A DNA stretch of 64,000 bases from Shouchella rhizosphaerae (lineage in GTDB: Bacteria > Bacillota > Bacilli > Bacillales > Bacillaceae_D): assembly GCF_900142675.1 (NCBI RefSeq), contig NZ_FRBS01000007.1, forward strand, positions 178,840 through 242,839. The letters are read 5' to 3'. Made by a program: the position numbers and the translations under genes. Each line of letters begins with the position of its first letter. Positions within the stretch are counted from its first letter, which is position 1. Shown here in pieces: positions 53,058 through 62,428 of the stretch. The notes under the pieces were generated by a model. The model did no database searches and was not told the origin of the DNA. It saw nothing but the letters and a program-made list of their open reading frames with translations.

Positions 53058-54302
53058 CTACCTAATGAAAGGTTTTACTTCCTTTGCTAACGCATCTTGA
53101 AGCCACATGGGGTGCATAGGAAGAAGGTTGCTTGGTAAATCATCACAGTCAAAATAATTCGCATCTAATGTTTCGTTGCTTGTTTTGATTAGTGCTCCGC
53201 CTACAACCTCGCATTCAAAACATGAGGTGATAAACTGGCTTATCTTCCCGTTTGGATAAGAGAAAACTTGAGAGGAAGGCTCTGAATAAATTCCAATTAA
53301 CTTATTCACTTTTACCTCCAACCCGGTTTCCTCGCAAATTTCTCTAATAATCGCTTCTTCGACGGTTTCTCCTGGTTCAACATGACCTGAGGGAATACCC
53401 CATAATCCATTATCGAGACGTTTAATGAGGAGAACTCTCTGTTTTTTATCAAAAATAATGCCCGCTACTCCTGCCTTGATATTATCGGGCCAAGAAAAGG
53501 AAGGAGTGACTGATGGTTTTATGTTGATATTGTCGTCAAATAGACTCTTTAGATGAGGCACGACAACATCTGGGTTACGCAAATCTCTTGCTGAAGGATG
53601 TGGTTTAAAATCGTTGTCCGCTATTAAAATAGCTGGTATTCCTGCCTGATGCGCTCCTAAAATGTCGGTATAAGGAGTATCGCCTATCATTACTGTTTGA
53701 GAAGACGGGTGAAAATCACGAAGCGCCTCCTTAAACATATGAGGATAGGGCTTCCCCATAACCAAAGGCTCTTTTGCTGTTGGCACACGTAACGCTTCCA
53801 CGATGGCCCCTACGGCAGGTGAAGGACCTTCGGGTGTCGGAAAGGTTTTGTCCGTATTTGTAGCAATGAATGTGGCCCCTTTTTCAATCATGCTTGCTGC
53901 CTTTTTGATGTCATGAAAAGACACCTGGTCGTCCCATCCAACAACGACTGCATCTACATCTACTTGGTCCTGTATATCAATACCAGCCTGTTGACATTCC
54001 CATTTTAAATTTTGATCACCTAAAACAAAGGCCGTTTTGATGTTCTCCTTACTGAGGTATTGGGCCGTCACCCAACTAGAGGTGATAATTTCGTCGCAGC
54101 TTGCTTCTATACCTAAAGTACGCAATCGTTTTGCTGTTTTTTCTCGTGTGGTACAAGGGTTATTTGTTAAAAATCGAATGCCCTTTTGTTTTTTTCGTAA
54201 TCGTTGAAGCGACTCTACGGCCTCAGGAAGTGGGTCTGGTCCTATATAGACGACCCCATCTAAATCAAATAAAAATACATCAAACTTATCGGCAATCATC
54301 AT
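53058..54302 (-). CDS. HAD-IIA phosphatase fused to a Nudix hydrolase
   Basis: 414 residues in two parts. Residues about 1-260 are a NagD/YutF-like HAD-IIA phosphatase: DLDGVVYIG with the nucleophilic Asp, TNNPCTTREKTAKRL, and MIGDTPYTDILGAHQAGI. Residues about 280-410 are a Nudix domain whose box is GHVEPGETVEEAIIREICEE. One enzyme would release phosphate, the other cleave a nucleoside-diphosphate-X bond, perhaps in sequence on one substrate. Single gene with its own terminator. The 371 bases upstream (54303-54673) show no other feature. Confidence 0.85.
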   Translation of the reverse strand: MMIADKFDVFLFDLDGVVYIGPDPLPEAVESLQRLRKKQKGIRFLTNNPCTTREKTAKRLRTLGIEASCDEIITSSWVTAQYLSKENIKTAFVLGDQNLKWECQQAGIDIQDQVDVDAVVVGWDDQVSFHDIKKAASMIEKGATFIATNTDKTFPTPEGPSPAVGAIVEALRVPTAKEPLVMGKPYPHMFKEALRDFHPSSQTVMIGDTPYTDILGAHQAGIPAILIADNDFKPHPSARDLRNPDVVVPHLKSLFDDNINIKPSVTPSFSWPDNIKAGVAGIIFDKKQRVLLIKRLDNGLWGIPSGHVEPGETVEEAIIREICEETGLEVKVNKLIGIYSEPSSQVFSYPNGKISQFITSCFECEVVGGALIKTSNETLDANYFDCDDLPSNLLPMHPMWLQDALAKEVKPFIR

Positions 54303-54673
54303 TTATCTCTCCTTGCAAGCTGTTGTTACGGAAGGGGTTAAAATAGAGGGAAGTTCTACCTCTGTTCCCATAAAGGGCAATGAAAGTCGCGTATGATCAG
54401 ACCTTCTTCCTTGTTTTTATAAAACGTTTCTCCCCGCGTTATACATCAAGGATACTAGAATTGAGTATATCATGATAGGCTTCAAACTTACTGGGAGTCT
54501 GTGCTTTGGACGACGGTTTCATCGCTTATTCGTGTTAGTATAGGGATGTGCGTATCTTTAAGGCTATTGGTTACGTAAGTAAGACTGATAAACTACAAGA
54601 ATAGCAACTACAGGCGAAGTCATTTAAAGTGTAGGGGAAAAAAGCGGAAAAATCTTAGAATGGTGGGATACGA

Positions 54674-55069
54674 ATGCGTGAAAAAATAACAAGAAAAAAC
54701 CCCGCAAGTGTGCCAGCACCAGTGGGCAACTATACGCATATTACAAAGATTCCTAGAAATGCAGAGTTATTTGTCACATCCGGTCAAGTTGGCGTCGATC
54801 AACAAGGGCAATTCCCGAGCAATATGAATGACCAAGTGCGCAATACGTTCTCGAATGTGAAAGCAGTGTTGGAATCTGAAGGGCTACGTGCTGAAAATAT
54901 TATAAAGGTCAACATATGGGCGACTGAGCAAATCGATTGGGATTTTTTATATGCAGAGTGGGATCGGCTGTTTGAAAAGGAGTATCCAGCGATGACCATT
55001 GGGTACCTTGCGGAGTTAGGACTACCTGAGATTAAAATTGAAATCGAAATTTGGGCAGCTAAAGTATAA
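54674..55069 (+). CDS. Rid family (YjgF/YER057c/UK114) protein
   Basis: 131-residue trimer-forming Rid protein with FVTSGQVGVDQQGQFPSNMN and FSNVKAVLESEGLRAENIIK. RidA proper hydrolyses reactive enamine/imine intermediates with an Arg in the PARS motif; here that place reads YPAMTIGYLAE, so the Arg is replaced by Met. This fits a different Rid subgroup with unknown activity. Confidence 0.85.
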   Translation: MREKITRKNPASVPAPVGNYTHITKIPRNAELFVTSGQVGVDQQGQFPSNMNDQVRNTFSNVKAVLESEGLRAENIIKVNIWATEQIDWDFLYAEWDRLFEKEYPAMTIGYLAELGLPEIKIEIEIWAAKV

Positions 55070-55073
55070 CTAT

Positions 55074-55103
55074 TAAAGGGGGAGCGTTCTGTCCCCCTTT
55101 TTA
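55074..55103 (+). terminator. terminator of the Rid gene
   Basis: AAAGGGGGA pairs with TCCCCCTTT, followed by TT. Confidence 0.88.
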
Positions 55104-55292
55104 TGCTTTAAAAAAGGAAACAACCCTCTTACCCTTTATCCATTCACTTCCTTCTAAGCGTCATCGCCCTTCTAGTATCCATTCAACGTAATCCAAGTTA
55201 GACCATTCGTTTTTACATTTATAAGTTTTCCTCTGCGTAAAGTATTTAGGCTATATGAGCAAAATCGCCTATTGTTTAGAAATGGAAAGCGC

Positions 55293-55363
55293 ATATTTTC
55301 CTAGCTATAGGAAAATATACGGATATAGCGTCTATGTCATTCCTATTATACAGTGATGACATA
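55293..55363 (+). promoter_or_regulatory. two inverted repeats before the PRD regulator
   Basis: ATATTTTCCTA and its complement TAGGAAAATAT (55293-55318, four-base centre) form a near-ideal operator. CTATGTCAT (55332-55340) and ATGACATAG (55355-55363) form a second repeat that encloses the -10-like TATTAT. Both lie between 18 and 90 bases before the start of the regulator-aldolase-PTS operon. The remaining 55070-55292 stretch has only the Rid terminator. Confidence 0.55.
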
Positions 55364-55380
55364 GGAAGGTGGTGGTTAGA

Positions 55381-57240
55381 TTGCATAAAAAGCGTAATCA
55401 ATTAATTGACTTTCTATTGAACCAAAATCGAGAATATGTATCCGCTTCCGCGTTGGCTGAGATCTTAAATGTCACGGACCGCACGATTCGCAACTATATT
55501 AAGGATATTAATGAAAGTTTTAGTGACATCGCCATTATTTCATCGCCGCAAGGCTATAAACTTCTCAAAGATGATAGCCAAATTGATCAAGAGCGAGTCG
55601 GCTCAACGAATAAAGAAATGGAAGAAGTGCTTCTGGAATTTGAAATTATCCAGTTCTTAATGAATGAGGATCGGTACACCACATACGACGAAATTGCCGA
55701 TCAGTTTTATTATTCTCCGCAGACGATTCGCAGTCGAATGCAACGGCTTACAATGAATATTGACGCTTTAGGAATCGATGTTTCCATAGATACAAAAGTG
55801 TTTAAAGGCATGAAATTGATTGGGACGGAAATGCAAAAACGAATTTTGTTGGAAAGTTTTTTTACGTCCATTTCTGTAAAGAAAGAGATGTTCAAGGATT
55901 TTGTCATCAATGGATTCCGGTCATGGGTGAAGCCAGAAACGATTGAAAGTGTTTTTAAAGTGGTGGATGAAATTAATAAAAATCACCAGCTTAACATGGA
56001 GTTCTCGATTTACAAAAAACTGACTACTCAATTGATTATTATTATCCATCAAATCAATGCTGGTCATTTTGTCGCTATTCAAGATACAGAGCTGGTGAAT
56101 TTGACAGACTTCAAGGAATTTGAAGTCGCAGAAGCGTTTCGGTCTCAGTTGCATGAATTCGTCTATATCACAGACGATGAAGCGATTTTTCTTGTCAATT
56201 ATTTAATATCGTTACAGTTAGACTTAGACGATGCCAAAATAAAAAACAAGAACCCAGAAGTGATAGGCAAAATTGAAGAGATTTTACGTCAAGTGGAACA
56301 GGTCTACCAAGTTCCTACTTATTCACAGACAAGGTTTAGAAATAACATTTCCAATCACATTTATCGAATTATCAATCCTGCTTCACATAATTTGCTTATC
56401 TATAACCCGTTTGTGAAAGAAACGAAAGCAGAATATTTTTTCTCTTTCAGTATTGCTTCTAATATTGCTCTACAAATTGAAAAAGAATTTGCTGTCGAAA
56501 TTCAGGACAGTGAAATTGCTTATTTAGCCTATCATATTCAAGTCATTCTCGATTCACAGGATAAAAAGAGGAAGAAATTAAAAACCATCATTCTTTACAG
56601 TAGAAGCTATGAGCGGACAAAGCTTATTGCTTCTAAAATTGCAACCTATTTTGATGAACTAGACATTTGCAAAATCGAAAAATGCTCGACCGATTATGTA
56701 TTTGACCATTCCTATTTATACATTGGCATCAATCTAGCATTTACACCACAAACGACTGCGAATTTCATTATGATTCAAAATGGCTTTCAAAGCATTGATA
56801 TAAAGAAAATTCGTTTCTTCCTTGAAGCCCAGAATTCGATTATTGAGGACGCGGCGATTCACTGGATGAATGAGAATAGCCCTGAAGAAGCGATCCGCCA
56901 CTTGCTTACGCTAAATGGCCAAGAGCATTACTATGAACCAACGATGAAAAGGGAGAGCATGTCTTATACGTCGATAGGCAACTTAGTGGCTATTCCTCAC
57001 CCTTATTTTGAAATGGAAGAATATAAAGAGAGGGTGATCATTGGCGTTAATCAGAAAGCGATCCAGTGGGGGAATGAGCTAGTTCAACTGATTATCATTT
57101 ACATTCCCTCTTCCGATATTGAACGGAATGAATACGCTTTTACAGAGTTTTTTCAGAAGACCAAGAGAATCGAACATGTACGAGAGCTTCTTCATACAGA
57201 ACAGAAAACAGAATTTATCAAAGTTTGGAATCAGATTTAA
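55381..57240 (+). CDS. BglG/MtlR-type PRD transcriptional activator
   Basis: 619 residues: N-terminal HTH (EYVSASALAEILNVTDRTIR), a second HTH region, two PRD domains (about 180-390) with phosphorylatable His residues, an EIIB-like segment and a C-terminal EIIA-like domain with AIPHP. Phosphorylation by the PTS proteins lets it sense substrate import. The TTG at 55381 is chosen because GGTGGTGG lies 6 bases before it; in-frame GTG codons upstream (55369) are within that site. First gene of the operon with the aldolase and the PTS permease. Confidence 0.85.
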   Translation: MHKKRNQLIDFLLNQNREYVSASALAEILNVTDRTIRNYIKDINESFSDIAIISSPQGYKLLKDDSQIDQERVGSTNKEMEEVLLEFEIIQFLMNEDRYTTYDEIADQFYYSPQTIRSRMQRLTMNIDALGIDVSIDTKVFKGMKLIGTEMQKRILLESFFTSISVKKEMFKDFVINGFRSWVKPETIESVFKVVDEINKNHQLNMEFSIYKKLTTQLIIIIHQINAGHFVAIQDTELVNLTDFKEFEVAEAFRSQLHEFVYITDDEAIFLVNYLISLQLDLDDAKIKNKNPEVIGKIEEILRQVEQVYQVPTYSQTRFRNNISNHIYRIINPASHNLLIYNPFVKETKAEYFFSFSIASNIALQIEKEFAVEIQDSEIAYLAYHIQVILDSQDKKRKKLKTIILYSRSYERTKLIASKIATYFDELDICKIEKCSTDYVFDHSYLYIGINLAFTPQTTANFIMIQNGFQSIDIKKIRFFLEAQNSIIEDAAIHWMNENSPEEAIRHLLTLNGQEHYYEPTMKRESMSYTSIGNLVAIPHPYFEMEEYKERVIIGVNQKAIQWGNELVQLIIIYIPSSDIERNEYAFTEFFQKTKRIEHVRELLHTEQKTEFIKVWNQI

Positions 57241-57260
57241 CCAATAAGGAGAGAAAATCG

Positions 57261-58130
57261 ATGTTAATGAATATGAAAGAATTGTTAGCTATAGCATACG
57301 AACACCACTTTGCAGTAGGTTCCTTCAATGTCGCAAACAGTGAGTTTGTACGAGTCGTTGTCGATTCAGCCGAAGAAAAAAATGCCCCTGCCATCATCCA
57401 AATCCATCCGAATGAAATTGAGTTGCTTGGCGATGAATTTGTGGCCTACGTCCGGGAAAGATGCAAAAACGCAAAAGTGCCAATGGCGATCCATCTTGAT
57501 CACGGCGCTTCTGTCAAAGATGTGATGAGAGCGATTCGAAATGGGTTTACGTCAGTGATGATTGATGCCTCACATGCCTCGTTTGCCGACAATATCGCGA
57601 TTACGAAGGAAGTCGTCACACTTGCACATCATGTAAATGTTTCCGTAGAAGCTGAATTAGGGACAATTGGATCAAATGAAGGAAGCTCTGAAGGCGGGGC
57701 TGACGAAATATTGTATACAGACGCTAACGACGCAAAAACATTTGTTGAAGATACAGGGATCGATACGTTGGCGATTGCGATTGGTACTTCTCATGGTCAA
57801 TATAAGCACGCAGGCAAACCAGAGTTAAAGCTAGACTTGCTCGCTGAAATCAACGAAAAAGTAGGAATTCCTCTTGTCCTTCATGGAGGAAGTGACAATA
57901 AAGATGAGGAGATTTCGCAAACCTATCTTCATGGCGTAGCAAAAATCAATTTATCGACAGACATGAAAAGTGCTTTCTTTGAAGAAATGCGGCGTTTCTT
58001 AACGGCTAACCAAAGTGCTTATGAACCAGACGTGATTATGCCAAGTGCGCGGAAAGCAGCTCAACAAGTTGTAAAACAAAAAATGGATTTATTTAATTCG
58101 ACAAATAAGGCACACCTCTATTTTTGCTAA
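57261..58130 (+). CDS. class II fructose/tagatose-bisphosphate aldolase-like protein
   Basis: 289 residues, zinc-dependent. Zinc/active-site motifs: MAIHLDHGAS, VEAELGTIGS, GTSHGQYK and LVLHGGSDN, with the His and Glu ligands in place. It splits a ketose bisphosphate into dihydroxyacetone phosphate and an aldehyde. The ATG at 57261 follows AAGGAGAG; the frame continues upstream into the regulator gene. Lying between the regulator and a fructose-type PTS, it likely acts on the phosphorylated sugar imported here; no phosphofructokinase is in the operon. Confidence 0.9.
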   Translation: MLMNMKELLAIAYEHHFAVGSFNVANSEFVRVVVDSAEEKNAPAIIQIHPNEIELLGDEFVAYVRERCKNAKVPMAIHLDHGASVKDVMRAIRNGFTSVMIDASHASFADNIAITKEVVTLAHHVNVSVEAELGTIGSNEGSSEGGADEILYTDANDAKTFVEDTGIDTLAIAIGTSHGQYKHAGKPELKLDLLAEINEKVGIPLVLHGGSDNKDEEISQTYLHGVAKINLSTDMKSAFFEEMRRFLTANQSAYEPDVIMPSARKAAQQVVKQKMDLFNSTNKAHLYFC

Positions 58131-58157
58131 ACTCATACACTTAAAGGAGGGAATAAC

Positions 58158-60062
58158 GTGAAATTGGTCGATATTTTAACGCGTGATAATGTAATTTTGA
58201 ACCTTCAAGGGAATAGCCAGACAGCTGTTATTGATGAGTTAGTCGATAAATTGGCACAAAACGGCCTTACTGATAACCCGGAAGCATTCAAAAAAGCGAT
58301 TTATAAAAGAGAGCAAGAAATTTCGACGGCAGTCGGCTATGGCGTTGCGATTCCACACGCAAAATCTAGCACTGTGCCGGAACCGACAATTGTAATGGGG
58401 CGGACACTGCAAGGAATTGATTTTGGCGGGCAACATACGAATTTAATCTTTATGATTGCTGCGCCGGAACATGCTTCAAATGAACATTTAGCGCTCTTGT
58501 CTAGACTTTCAACCTTTTTAATGAGTGAAACGTTTAGAGCAAAGCTCCTTGTCGCTACATCAGTAGATGAGGTGATGAAAGCGATTGAGGAACAGGACCA
58601 CTTACAGGAAAAGGATACAACTGACGAAGCAGACTCAGGAAAATATTTAATCGGAATTACGGCATGTATGACTGGAATTGCCCACACCTATATGGCGGCA
58701 GAATCATTAAAGGAAGCAGCCGAAAAACGGGGCATGAAAGTGAAAATTCAAACCAATGGCGCAAATGGCCCTGAAAACAAACTAACAGCAGCCGATATTC
58801 AGAAAGCAGACGCCATTGTCGTTGCACACGATGTACGAGTTGATACTTCTGCATTACAAGGCAAACGTTTTGTTGATGTACCTGTGAAGAAAGCGATTAG
58901 TGATGCAGATCATTTAATTGACCAAGCACTTTCCTATCGTATTCGGGATGAAAAGGTTGAGCAAGCCGTACAGAAGCAGGAGCCAGAGTTAGAAGAAGAA
59001 AAAACAGGATTGAATTTTTACAAGCATATTATGAGTGGGGTTTCGTATATGATCCCATTCGTTGTAGTAGGTGGCATTTTTATCGCGATTTCCTTTATGT
59101 TTGGCATTTATGCGGCAGATCCTGAAAGCGATCAATACAATGTGATTGCCCATTTCTTTAGTCAGGTCGGTGGAGAAGCGGCGTTTGCATTGATGGTTCC
59201 TATTCTGGCTGGGTTTATTGGCTACAGCATTGCCGACAAACAAGGGTTAGCCCCAGCCATGATTGGTGGCATGGTTGCTACAATCGGAGGCTCTGGTTTC
59301 CTCGGTGGTATGATAGCTGGCTTTGTAGGCGGTTTTGCTGCTAAATTTATTGGCAAGGCAATGGCCAAAATACCGAAATCTTTTCAAGGTTTAGTGTCTG
59401 TTTTAATTGTTCCATTATTAAGTACGTTAGTCGTTGGCGCGTTTATGTTCTTTATCTTGAACACCCCTATGTCTATGCTCAACCAATACTTGGAAGCTGT
59501 ATTAAAAGGTCTTACTGGCATAAATGCGGCACTGTTAGGCGCTTTATTAGCCGGTATGATGGCTTCGGATATGGGCGGGCCGATTAATAAAACGGCTTCT
59601 GCCTTTGGGCTAGCGATGTTTGCTGCCAATATTTTTGAACCTTCTGCAGCGTTGATGGTTGGCGGAATGGTCCCGCCCCTTGGAATTGCGCTGGCGACAA
59701 CAATCTTTAAGAATCGCTTTACGATTCAAGAAGCAGAAGCAGGAAAAGCAAGTTATGTCTTGGGAGCAAGCTTTATTACCGAAGGGGCAATCCCTTTTGC
59801 CGCTGCTGATCCATTAAGAATCATTCCGGCAAATATTATCGGTGCTGCAGTAGGCGGTGCATTGTGCATGGCGCTGGATATTTCATTAAAGGCACCTCAT
59901 GGCGGTATTTTTGTGATCCCGATTGCAAGTGATAAACCATTATTATACGTTGGTTGCATCTTGCTTGGGTCGATCATTACATGCTTGATCATTGGCTTTT
60001 TGAAAAAACCAATTCCTGAGAAGGACCGAAACAACGTCAAAAAAATGAGCAGTGTTCTTTAA
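58158..60062 (+). CDS. fructose-type PTS permease, EIIABC fusion
   Basis: 634 residues: EIIA (1-150, phosphorylated His in VAIPHAKS), EIIB (about 163-260, phosphorylated Cys in ITACMTGIAHTYMAAE) and EIIC (about 285-625) with ten or so helices and ASDMGGPINKTASAFG. The order A-B-C differs from B-only or B-C types. It imports and phosphorylates a fructose-like sugar. GGAGG before ATG. Sugar identity is not known, since FruA-like proteins also carry 2-O-alpha-mannosyl-glycerate or mannose derivatives. Confidence 0.93.
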   Translation: MKLVDILTRDNVILNLQGNSQTAVIDELVDKLAQNGLTDNPEAFKKAIYKREQEISTAVGYGVAIPHAKSSTVPEPTIVMGRTLQGIDFGGQHTNLIFMIAAPEHASNEHLALLSRLSTFLMSETFRAKLLVATSVDEVMKAIEEQDHLQEKDTTDEADSGKYLIGITACMTGIAHTYMAAESLKEAAEKRGMKVKIQTNGANGPENKLTAADIQKADAIVVAHDVRVDTSALQGKRFVDVPVKKAISDADHLIDQALSYRIRDEKVEQAVQKQEPELEEEKTGLNFYKHIMSGVSYMIPFVVVGGIFIAISFMFGIYAADPESDQYNVIAHFFSQVGGEAAFALMVPILAGFIGYSIADKQGLAPAMIGGMVATIGGSGFLGGMIAGFVGGFAAKFIGKAMAKIPKSFQGLVSVLIVPLLSTLVVGAFMFFILNTPMSMLNQYLEAVLKGLTGINAALLGALLAGMMASDMGGPINKTASAFGLAMFAANIFEPSAALMVGGMVPPLGIALATTIFKNRFTIQEAEAGKASYVLGASFITEGAIPFAAADPLRIIPANIIGAAVGGALCMALDISLKAPHGGIFVIPIASDKPLLYVGCILLGSIITCLIIGFLKKPIPEKDRNNVKKMSSVL

Positions 60063-60183
60063 GGCATCAGTTGTGCCATTAATAGAGGGCAGGACGCTCG
60101 GACAAGCGTTTTGTATCGAGGGTTTCATTAAGATTGAATGATGAGACTACACTGGTTTCTGGATTAGCCTTTGGGAGTATGAA

Positions 60184-60238
60184 CCTCCTTGGTTGAGTGG
60201 AAAGTCAATCTTCCTTTCACGCCAAGGGGGCTTTTTTT
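60184..60238 (+). terminator. terminator of the PTS operon
   Basis: CCTCCTTGG pairs with CCAAGGGGG across an inner GTGGAAAG/CTTTCAC hairpin, followed by seven T. The rest of 60063-60379 shows nothing. Confidence 0.88.
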
Positions 60239-60379
60239 ATTTAAACGCACATCCCGAGCGGGGTATTAAGGTAAGATATAAAAAAGCCAATGACATGTAA
60301 CTTTAAGCGAATGAAAGTCTTGCAGAAAGGGAAGAGGGTATAAAAATAAGAATAAAATAGAAGATCGGAGGAGAGTACA

Positions 60380-61234
60380 TTGCGAAGCGAACAAGAAATG
60401 ATGGCGCTGTTTTTAGATTTTGCGAAAAACGATGAGCGAATTCGCTTAGTCACGTTAGAAGGGTCACGTACAAATAAAGCGATCACTCCTGATAAATTCC
60501 AGGATTACGATATTTCTTACTTTGTAACGGATATCGACTCGTTTAAAGAAAATGACCAGTGGCTTGATCCATTCGGAAAAGCAATAATGATGCAAAAGCC
60601 AGAGGACATGAAGCTTTTTCCGCCTGAATTAGGCAATTGGTTTTCTTATATTATTCTTTTTGAGGATGGCAACAAATTGGATTTAACCCTTATTCCTCTC
60701 AACGAAGTCAAAGATTACTTCTCTCAAAGTGATGGCCTAGTTGAGGTTTTGCTTGATAAAGATCGGCTCGTCAAAAACGAAATCGTTGCTGATGATCGCC
60801 ACTATTGGCTAAAAAAGCCAACAGAAAGAGAATTTGATGATTGTTGCAATGAATTCTGGATGGTTTCCACCTATGTGGTCAAAGGATTAGCCAGAAAGGA
60901 AATCCTCTTTGCTATCGACCATTTAAACGGAATTGCTCGGCCTAACTTGTTGAGAATGATGGCTTGGTACGTGGGCTCAGAGCGAGGATATACGTTTAGT
61001 GTGGGGAAAAATTATAAATTTATTGATCGCTATCTTCCTAAAGAGGATTGGGAAGCACTGCTTTCGACTTATTGTGAGAAGGGCTACGCAGAAACGTGGC
61101 AATCTTTATTTACTTGTTATGAGCTTTTTAGAAAATACTCGAAAGGATTGTCGGCCAGTCTTGGCTACAACTATCCAGATTACGACGAAGCGATTACAGC
61201 CTATTCTGCTAGTATCTACGATTCACTGCCATAA
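60380..61234 (+). CDS. aadK: AadK-like aminoglycoside 6-adenylyltransferase
   Basis: 284 residues, the same length as B. subtilis AadK. Nucleotidyltransferase motif VTLEGSRTNK with the Gly-Ser, QDYDISYFV with the metal-binding Asp pair, and KLDLTLIPL. It adenylylates streptomycin at position 6. Start is TTG after GGAGGAG. Chromosomal copies in Bacillus give low-level intrinsic streptomycin resistance; activity here is inferred. Confidence 0.9.
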   Translation: MRSEQEMMALFLDFAKNDERIRLVTLEGSRTNKAITPDKFQDYDISYFVTDIDSFKENDQWLDPFGKAIMMQKPEDMKLFPPELGNWFSYIILFEDGNKLDLTLIPLNEVKDYFSQSDGLVEVLLDKDRLVKNEIVADDRHYWLKKPTEREFDDCCNEFWMVSTYVVKGLARKEILFAIDHLNGIARPNLLRMMAWYVGSERGYTFSVGKNYKFIDRYLPKEDWEALLSTYCEKGYAETWQSLFTCYELFRKYSKGLSASLGYNYPDYDEAITAYSASIYDSLP

Positions 61235-61236
61235 AC

Positions 61237-61368
61237 TTGTTTATTCTTGAAGCGGATATTGAAAAAGCGCTAAGAGGGTATCATGATGAGAGTGAGCATG
61301 GATGGAGTTTGATGTTTAGTGGGCTCAAAGAAATGCTCGAAACGGAGAATATTAGCGACAAAATGTAA
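61237..61368 (+). pseudogene. short fragment of unknown gene
   Basis: A 43-codon frame directly after aadK, reading ILEADIEKALRGYHDESEHG and ending in LETENISDKM. It has no ribosome site and looks like the end of a lost gene, perhaps a regulator. I cannot name it. The remainder of 61235-61503 has nothing. Confidence 0.3.
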
Positions 61369-61503
61369 GGACGAAAAACCGCCGATAGCTAGCGGGCAAA
61401 TCCGCTGGCTTCCCTTGAATGGTCAACTACTTGATCTTTCAAATTCAATAAACTTCAATTACAATAGCAATGCATAGACAATTTCATATGGAGATGATTC
61501 GTA

Positions 61504-62052
61504 TTGAGCGAGCCAAATATGCGTATCACACTAGCGGTAGGGCCAAATTGTGAATTGGAAGCATTCTCCTTACGGTCTGTCCTTGAGTATTATGGAGCGC
61601 GTGTACATATGCACTGGATAGGGAGGCCCAATGACTTAGTTGGCATTTTATCAGGAAAAACAAGGGACAAAAGCGAATATCTAATTTTATGTTTTCATGG
61701 AGAAGAAGGGCAATTTATATTGCCAGAATTGGCTGAAGACGTTTATGAAGAAAATGAACATCGTTCCTGTTTTTTCGGAGCCGCACAAGTGTTGCAGCAT
61801 GCACATCTAGAGGGCGTTCACGTTGTGGCTACAGGTTGTACTTTAGGAGATAAAAAACTAGCAGAAGCGTTTAAACACGGCAAAGCGGAATCATACATTG
61901 CGCCAAAGGATGATGTGGATGGAAATGCTTCTCTTCTATTCGTGTTAATGTTTATGTATGAACTAATAAATAATAGTAGTACAGAAAGGACAGCTTTTGA
62001 GCGAGCGCAAGCAATTGATGATGAAACGGGTTTATATCAATTATTCTTTTAG
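61504..62052 (+). CDS. small caspase/CHAT-like protein (putative)
   Basis: 182 residues. The order of features resembles a minimal caspase-fold peptidase: a strand ending in LILCFHGEEGQF with a possible catalytic His-Gly, a strand ending in VHVVATGCTLGDKKLAEAF with a possible catalytic Cys, then SYIAPKDDVDGNASLLFV and a helix LMFMYELINNSSTERTAFER. This last part is like the CHAT-domain ending. TTG start after GGAGATG. No partner such as a gasdermin or a TPR scaffold lies next to it. Assignment by pattern only. Confidence 0.45.
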   Translation: MSEPNMRITLAVGPNCELEAFSLRSVLEYYGARVHMHWIGRPNDLVGILSGKTRDKSEYLILCFHGEEGQFILPELAEDVYEENEHRSCFFGAAQVLQHAHLEGVHVVATGCTLGDKKLAEAFKHGKAESYIAPKDDVDGNASLLFVLMFMYELINNSSTERTAFERAQAIDDETGLYQLFF

Positions 62053-62126
62053 TAGCTAACGAGGCAGGTTTTGGCCTTCTGTATAATTTACTTATAAAAG
62101 ATGGAACGTGAGGGGAAACGAAGGAA

Positions 62127-62321
62127 ATGGGTTATGTAATCGGTTATATGGTTGGTAGATTGTTAGGGGCATGTTTGATTGCATTATTGATCACATGGCT
62201 ATGCGGACTCGTGTACCGTGCCATTAAAAAGAAAAAAATGCCTAAGTTTTGGCTGCTATTTGCTATTTTGGCTGTTGCTGTTTTTATCTTATCAACGATT
62301 GGTGCACTTGCACAGCAGTAA
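62127..62321 (+). CDS. small two-helix membrane protein of unknown function
   Basis: 64 residues: helix IIGYMVGRLLGACLIALLITWL-like at the start, a KKKKMPK loop and a second helix (LLFAILAVAVFILSTIGAL). No family recognised. GAGGGGAAACGAAGG precedes the ATG. Confidence 0.6.
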   Translation: MGYVIGYMVGRLLGACLIALLITWLCGLVYRAIKKKKMPKFWLLFAILAVAVFILSTIGALAQQ

Positions 62322-62428
62322 TAGAACTAAGAAGTAAAGCCTAGTTTGTTCCTTTCTTTCCTTTGTAGCTTGGATAGGCATATATGCATACAAATGTAAG
62401 ATAGTATGCGATGTGAAAGGAAGAGAAG

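Noticed and set aside
60239..60266. TTTAA and GGGTAT before aadK as a sigma-B promoter
   Set aside because: The spacer would be 16 bases and the -35 lacks the first G, outside the usual pattern.
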